Assembly: GCA_900759225.1 (NCBI GenBank)
Contig: CAAEUM010000274.1
Location: forward strand, 1-6,069
Reading direction: 5' to 3'
DNA: 6,069 nt
Origin: Lachnospiraceae bacterium
GTDB taxonomy: Bacteria > Bacillota > Clostridia > Lachnospirales > Lachnospiraceae
Made by a program: the position numbers and the translations under genes. The notes beneath the pieces were generated by a model, which was given only the letters and a program-made list of their open reading frames with translations, was not told the DNA's origin and searched no databases. The first letter of the stretch is position 1. The number at the start of each line of letters is the position of its first letter. Shown here piece after piece: positions 3,943 through 6,069 of this stretch.

Positions 3943-6069
3943 ATGCGGGATCCTATAGAGAATGTAACCAGATTACAAAAACAATTGAATAATCTGCAAT
4001 TAGAAAATCAGTTATTAAAAAATATATTGGATCAGGCAGGATTGTCATATCAAAAGGAACTGGCAAATATAACGTATACAGAAAAAAAAGAAGATTTTGA
4101 TCCTGAGCAGGGGAAAAGAATACTGCATCCGAAAAATATTACAGAAGAGATGGCTAAAGCTTTCTTTTCTATGTTTTGGGGACGAGCAGATGTTTACGCT
4201 AAAAGAAGTGTAAATAAAGAAGGAAATACAGTCTATTACCCGCAATGTGAGAATTTCTGGTCAAATGTATGTCATAGGAAATTAAATACGGGTATCAGTT
4301 GTAAAGATTGCAAGTATCGTTCCTATGCAAGATTAAAAATATCTGATATATTAGCACATTTACGAGGAAATGCCTATAATGCTTCAGATGTGATTGGAAT
4401 CTATCCATTATTTGACAATGGCACATGCAGGTTCATGGTATTTGATTTTGATAATCATGAGAAACATGCTGGGAAAAAAGAGTTTGCTAATACAGATGAT
4501 ACATGGATGGAAGAAGTAGAAGCGATAAGAGATATCTGTGTGCTGAATGGGATAGAACCTCTGGTGGAGCGTTCCAAATCAGGAAGAGGGGCGCATGTAT
4601 GGATATTTTTCGATAAGCCGATATCAGCAGCTTTAGTCCGCAGGTTCGGATATGCTTTATTAGACAAAGGCGCTGAGCAGGTGAATTTAAAGTCATTTAA
4701 CTATTATGACAGAATGCTTCCGGCGCAGGATGCATTGGATAATGGTGCCATAGGTAATCTGATTGCTTTGCCATTACAGGGAAAGGCGTTGAAAGATGGT
4801 AATAGTGCATTTGTTGACAGTAATTGGAATGTATATGCGAATCAATGGAATGCTTTATGGAGTAAGCCTAAACTCTCACAGGAATTTTTAGAAGAGAAGA
4901 TAAAGGAATGGACTTTTACAGCAGATGATTTAGAAGCATCGAGTAATGAGAAAGAGAGGGATAAACCGTGGAATAAAATAAAAAAGTTTTCGAAATCAGA
5001 TGTTGATGGGAAATTAAGTATTACATTATCAAACGGAATATATGTTGATAGTACGAATCTGAAACCGGCAATACAAAACAAGATTCGCAGAATGGCAGCT
5101 ATCAGCAATCCGGTTTTTTATAAAAATTCGGCAATAGGTACATCCAATTATGATACTTCAAGGTGGATATATCTGGGAAAGGATTATTTGAGCGGATACA
5201 TACAGATACCCAGAGGATTATATGGTGAGCTGATAAAAGATACAGAACAGGCTGATATAGACTATTCCATTGATGATGAGCGCCAACAGGGAAGAAATAT
5301 TAAGGTGGAATTTAATGGCAATCTGCGTCCGGAACAGGATATTGCATTGAATGCGCTTGTTAAACATGATAATGGTATATTGCATGCAGCTACAGCATTT
5401 GGAAAAACGGTTGTCTGCAGTGCGATAATTGCTGAAAAGAAGGTCAGTACTTTAATTGTGCTTGAATCATCTGCTCTTATGGAACAGTGGAAAGAAGCAT
5501 TGGATAAATTTCTGAAGATAGAGGAAGAGCTGCCTAAGTATGAAACAAAAACAGGAAGAATAAGGACAAGAAAAAGTCTGATTGGTACGCTGCAGGGTGC
5601 ACATGATTCTATGACTGGAATTATTGATATAGCAATGGCGGGTTCTTTATGTAAAAAAGGTGAATACCACCAACGATTGAATCAATATGGACTTATAATT
5701 GTAGATGAATGTCATCATGCGGCTTCGGATACCATAGCAGATGTCCTTAAAGAAGTAAAAGCCAGGTATGTATATGGAGTAACAGCCACACCGAAAAGGG
5801 GAGATGGACTGGAAAAAATCAATTATATGCTTATTGGTCCAATCAGATACAGCTATACAGCGAAGGAAAAGGCGGCGTCACAATGTATAGAACATTTTGT
5901 ATATCCTCGTTTTACACATGCAGTTATACCAAGAGGTATGGTTGCGAATAGAATGCATCCGAATGAAGCGTATAAAATTATTCATAATAATGATTTGAGG
6001 GATGAACAAATCATAGAAGATGTTAAGGCCTGCGTGTCAGCAGGCCGTACACCAGTTGTTTTATCAAGG
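3943..6069 (+). CDS. TOTE-type primase-helicase fusion (AEP plus SF2 helicase), C-terminus beyond right edge
   Basis: The frame is open for 709 codons from the ATG at 3943 to the right edge. Residues 7-34 form a Leu-rich likely coiled coil. Residues 64-280 match the archaeo-eukaryotic primase domain of TOTE conflict systems: MFWGRADVYA (77-86), a Cys cluster C102, C110, C120, C123 that probably binds zinc, SDVIGIYPL (148-156), metal-binding FDFDN (167-171, Asp168 and Asp170), RSKSGRGAHVWIFF (210-223, His218), YYDRMLPAQD (254-263) and GNLIALPLQG (271-280). A linker leads to an SF2 helicase: LRPEQ (461-465), Walker A ATAFGKT (483-489), DECHH (588-592) and GVTATP (612-617). The second RecA-like lobe has only begun at the edge. 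Such proteins are proposed to act in conflicts with invading DNA or in mobile elements, with the primase and helicase working on nucleic acid. The family call is firm; activity and target are not shown here. Its GC is lower than that of guaA. Confidence 0.92.
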   Translation, partial: MRDPIENVTRLQKQLNNLQLENQLLKNILDQAGLSYQKELANITYTEKKEDFDPEQGKRILHPKNITEEMAKAFFSMFWGRADVYAKRSVNKEGNTVYYPQCENFWSNVCHRKLNTGISCKDCKYRSYARLKISDILAHLRGNAYNASDVIGIYPLFDNGTCRFMVFDFDNHEKHAGKKEFANTDDTWMEEVEAIRDICVLNGIEPLVERSKSGRGAHVWIFFDKPISAALVRRFGYALLDKGAEQVNLKSFNYYDRMLPAQDALDNGAIGNLIALPLQGKALKDGNSAFVDSNWNVYANQWNALWSKPKLSQEFLEEKIKEWTFTADDLEASSNEKERDKPWNKIKKFSKSDVDGKLSITLSNGIYVDSTNLKPAIQNKIRRMAAISNPVFYKNSAIGTSNYDTSRWIYLGKDYLSGYIQIPRGLYGELIKDTEQADIDYSIDDERQQGRNIKVEFNGNLRPEQDIALNALVKHDNGILHAATAFGKTVVCSAIIAEKKVSTLIVLESSALMEQWKEALDKFLKIEEELPKYETKTGRIRTRKSLIGTLQGAHDSMTGIIDIAMAGSLCKKGEYHQRLNQYGLIIVDECHHAASDTIADVLKEVKARYVYGVTATPKRGDGLEKINYMLIGPIRYSYTAKEKAASQCIEHFVYPRFTHAVIPRGMVANRMHPNEAYKIIHNNDLRDEQIIEDVKACVSAGRTPVVLSR

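Noticed and set aside
3935..3958. ATG at 3935 as start of the primase-helicase gene
   Set aside because: It is out of frame and reaches TAG after seven codons; the ATG at 3943 opens the long frame and is properly spaced from AGGAGG.
4045..5108. Several minus-strand open frames of 66-88 codons
   Set aside because: All are antisense to the primase-helicase coding sequence, which carries recognisable catalytic motifs throughout.
1..6069. tRNA, rRNA, CRISPR array or insertion sequence
   Set aside because: I saw no cloverleaf with a TTCGAATC-type arm, no regularly spaced repeats and no transposase motifs or terminal inverted repeats.

Overview
The window looks like a chromosomal segment from a low-to-mid GC Firmicute. 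The protein sequences read most like gut Clostridia of the Lachnospiraceae type; this is an impression from recalled family sequences, not a search. Shine-Dalgarno sites are strong (AAGGAG, AGGAGG) and several promoters have extended -10 elements of the TGCTATAAT kind.

Layout: (1) 1-619, minus strand, is the N-terminal two thirds of a DUF1848 protein that runs off the left edge. (2) 620-819 is a divergent control region with a promoter on each strand and a 13-bp palindrome. (3) 820-1794 is a P1-family (S58, DmpA/NylC-like) self-processing N-terminal-nucleophile hydrolase with all expected catalytic residues. (4) 1873-3165 is a GuaA (GMP synthase) homologue of only 430 residues. Its ATP-pyrophosphatase and dimerisation domains look intact, but its glutaminase domain has lost the catalytic Cys and roughly the whole His/Glu half. 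(5) 3166-3567 is a 402-bp intergenic stretch with hairpins, a probable terminator and two candidate promoters. (6) 3568-3858 is a 96-residue acidic protein I do not recognise. (7) 3943 to the right edge is the first 709 residues of a TOTE-type fusion of an archaeo-eukaryotic primase and a superfamily 2 helicase, open at the window end.

The window has two characters. The P1 hydrolase and guaA are more GC-rich (sampled lines roughly 37-65%) and look like resident chromosome. The DUF1848 gene (sampled lines about 27-35%) and the primase-helicase gene (about 32-50%) are more AT-rich and look accessory. The small acidic gene and the primase-helicase are co-oriented, 84 bp apart and probably co-transcribed, and they begin right after guaA, whose 3' end is a known insertion site for integrative elements. 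The best candidates for unusual biology are the small-protein plus TOTE primase-helicase module and the glutaminase-dead GMP synthase beside it.
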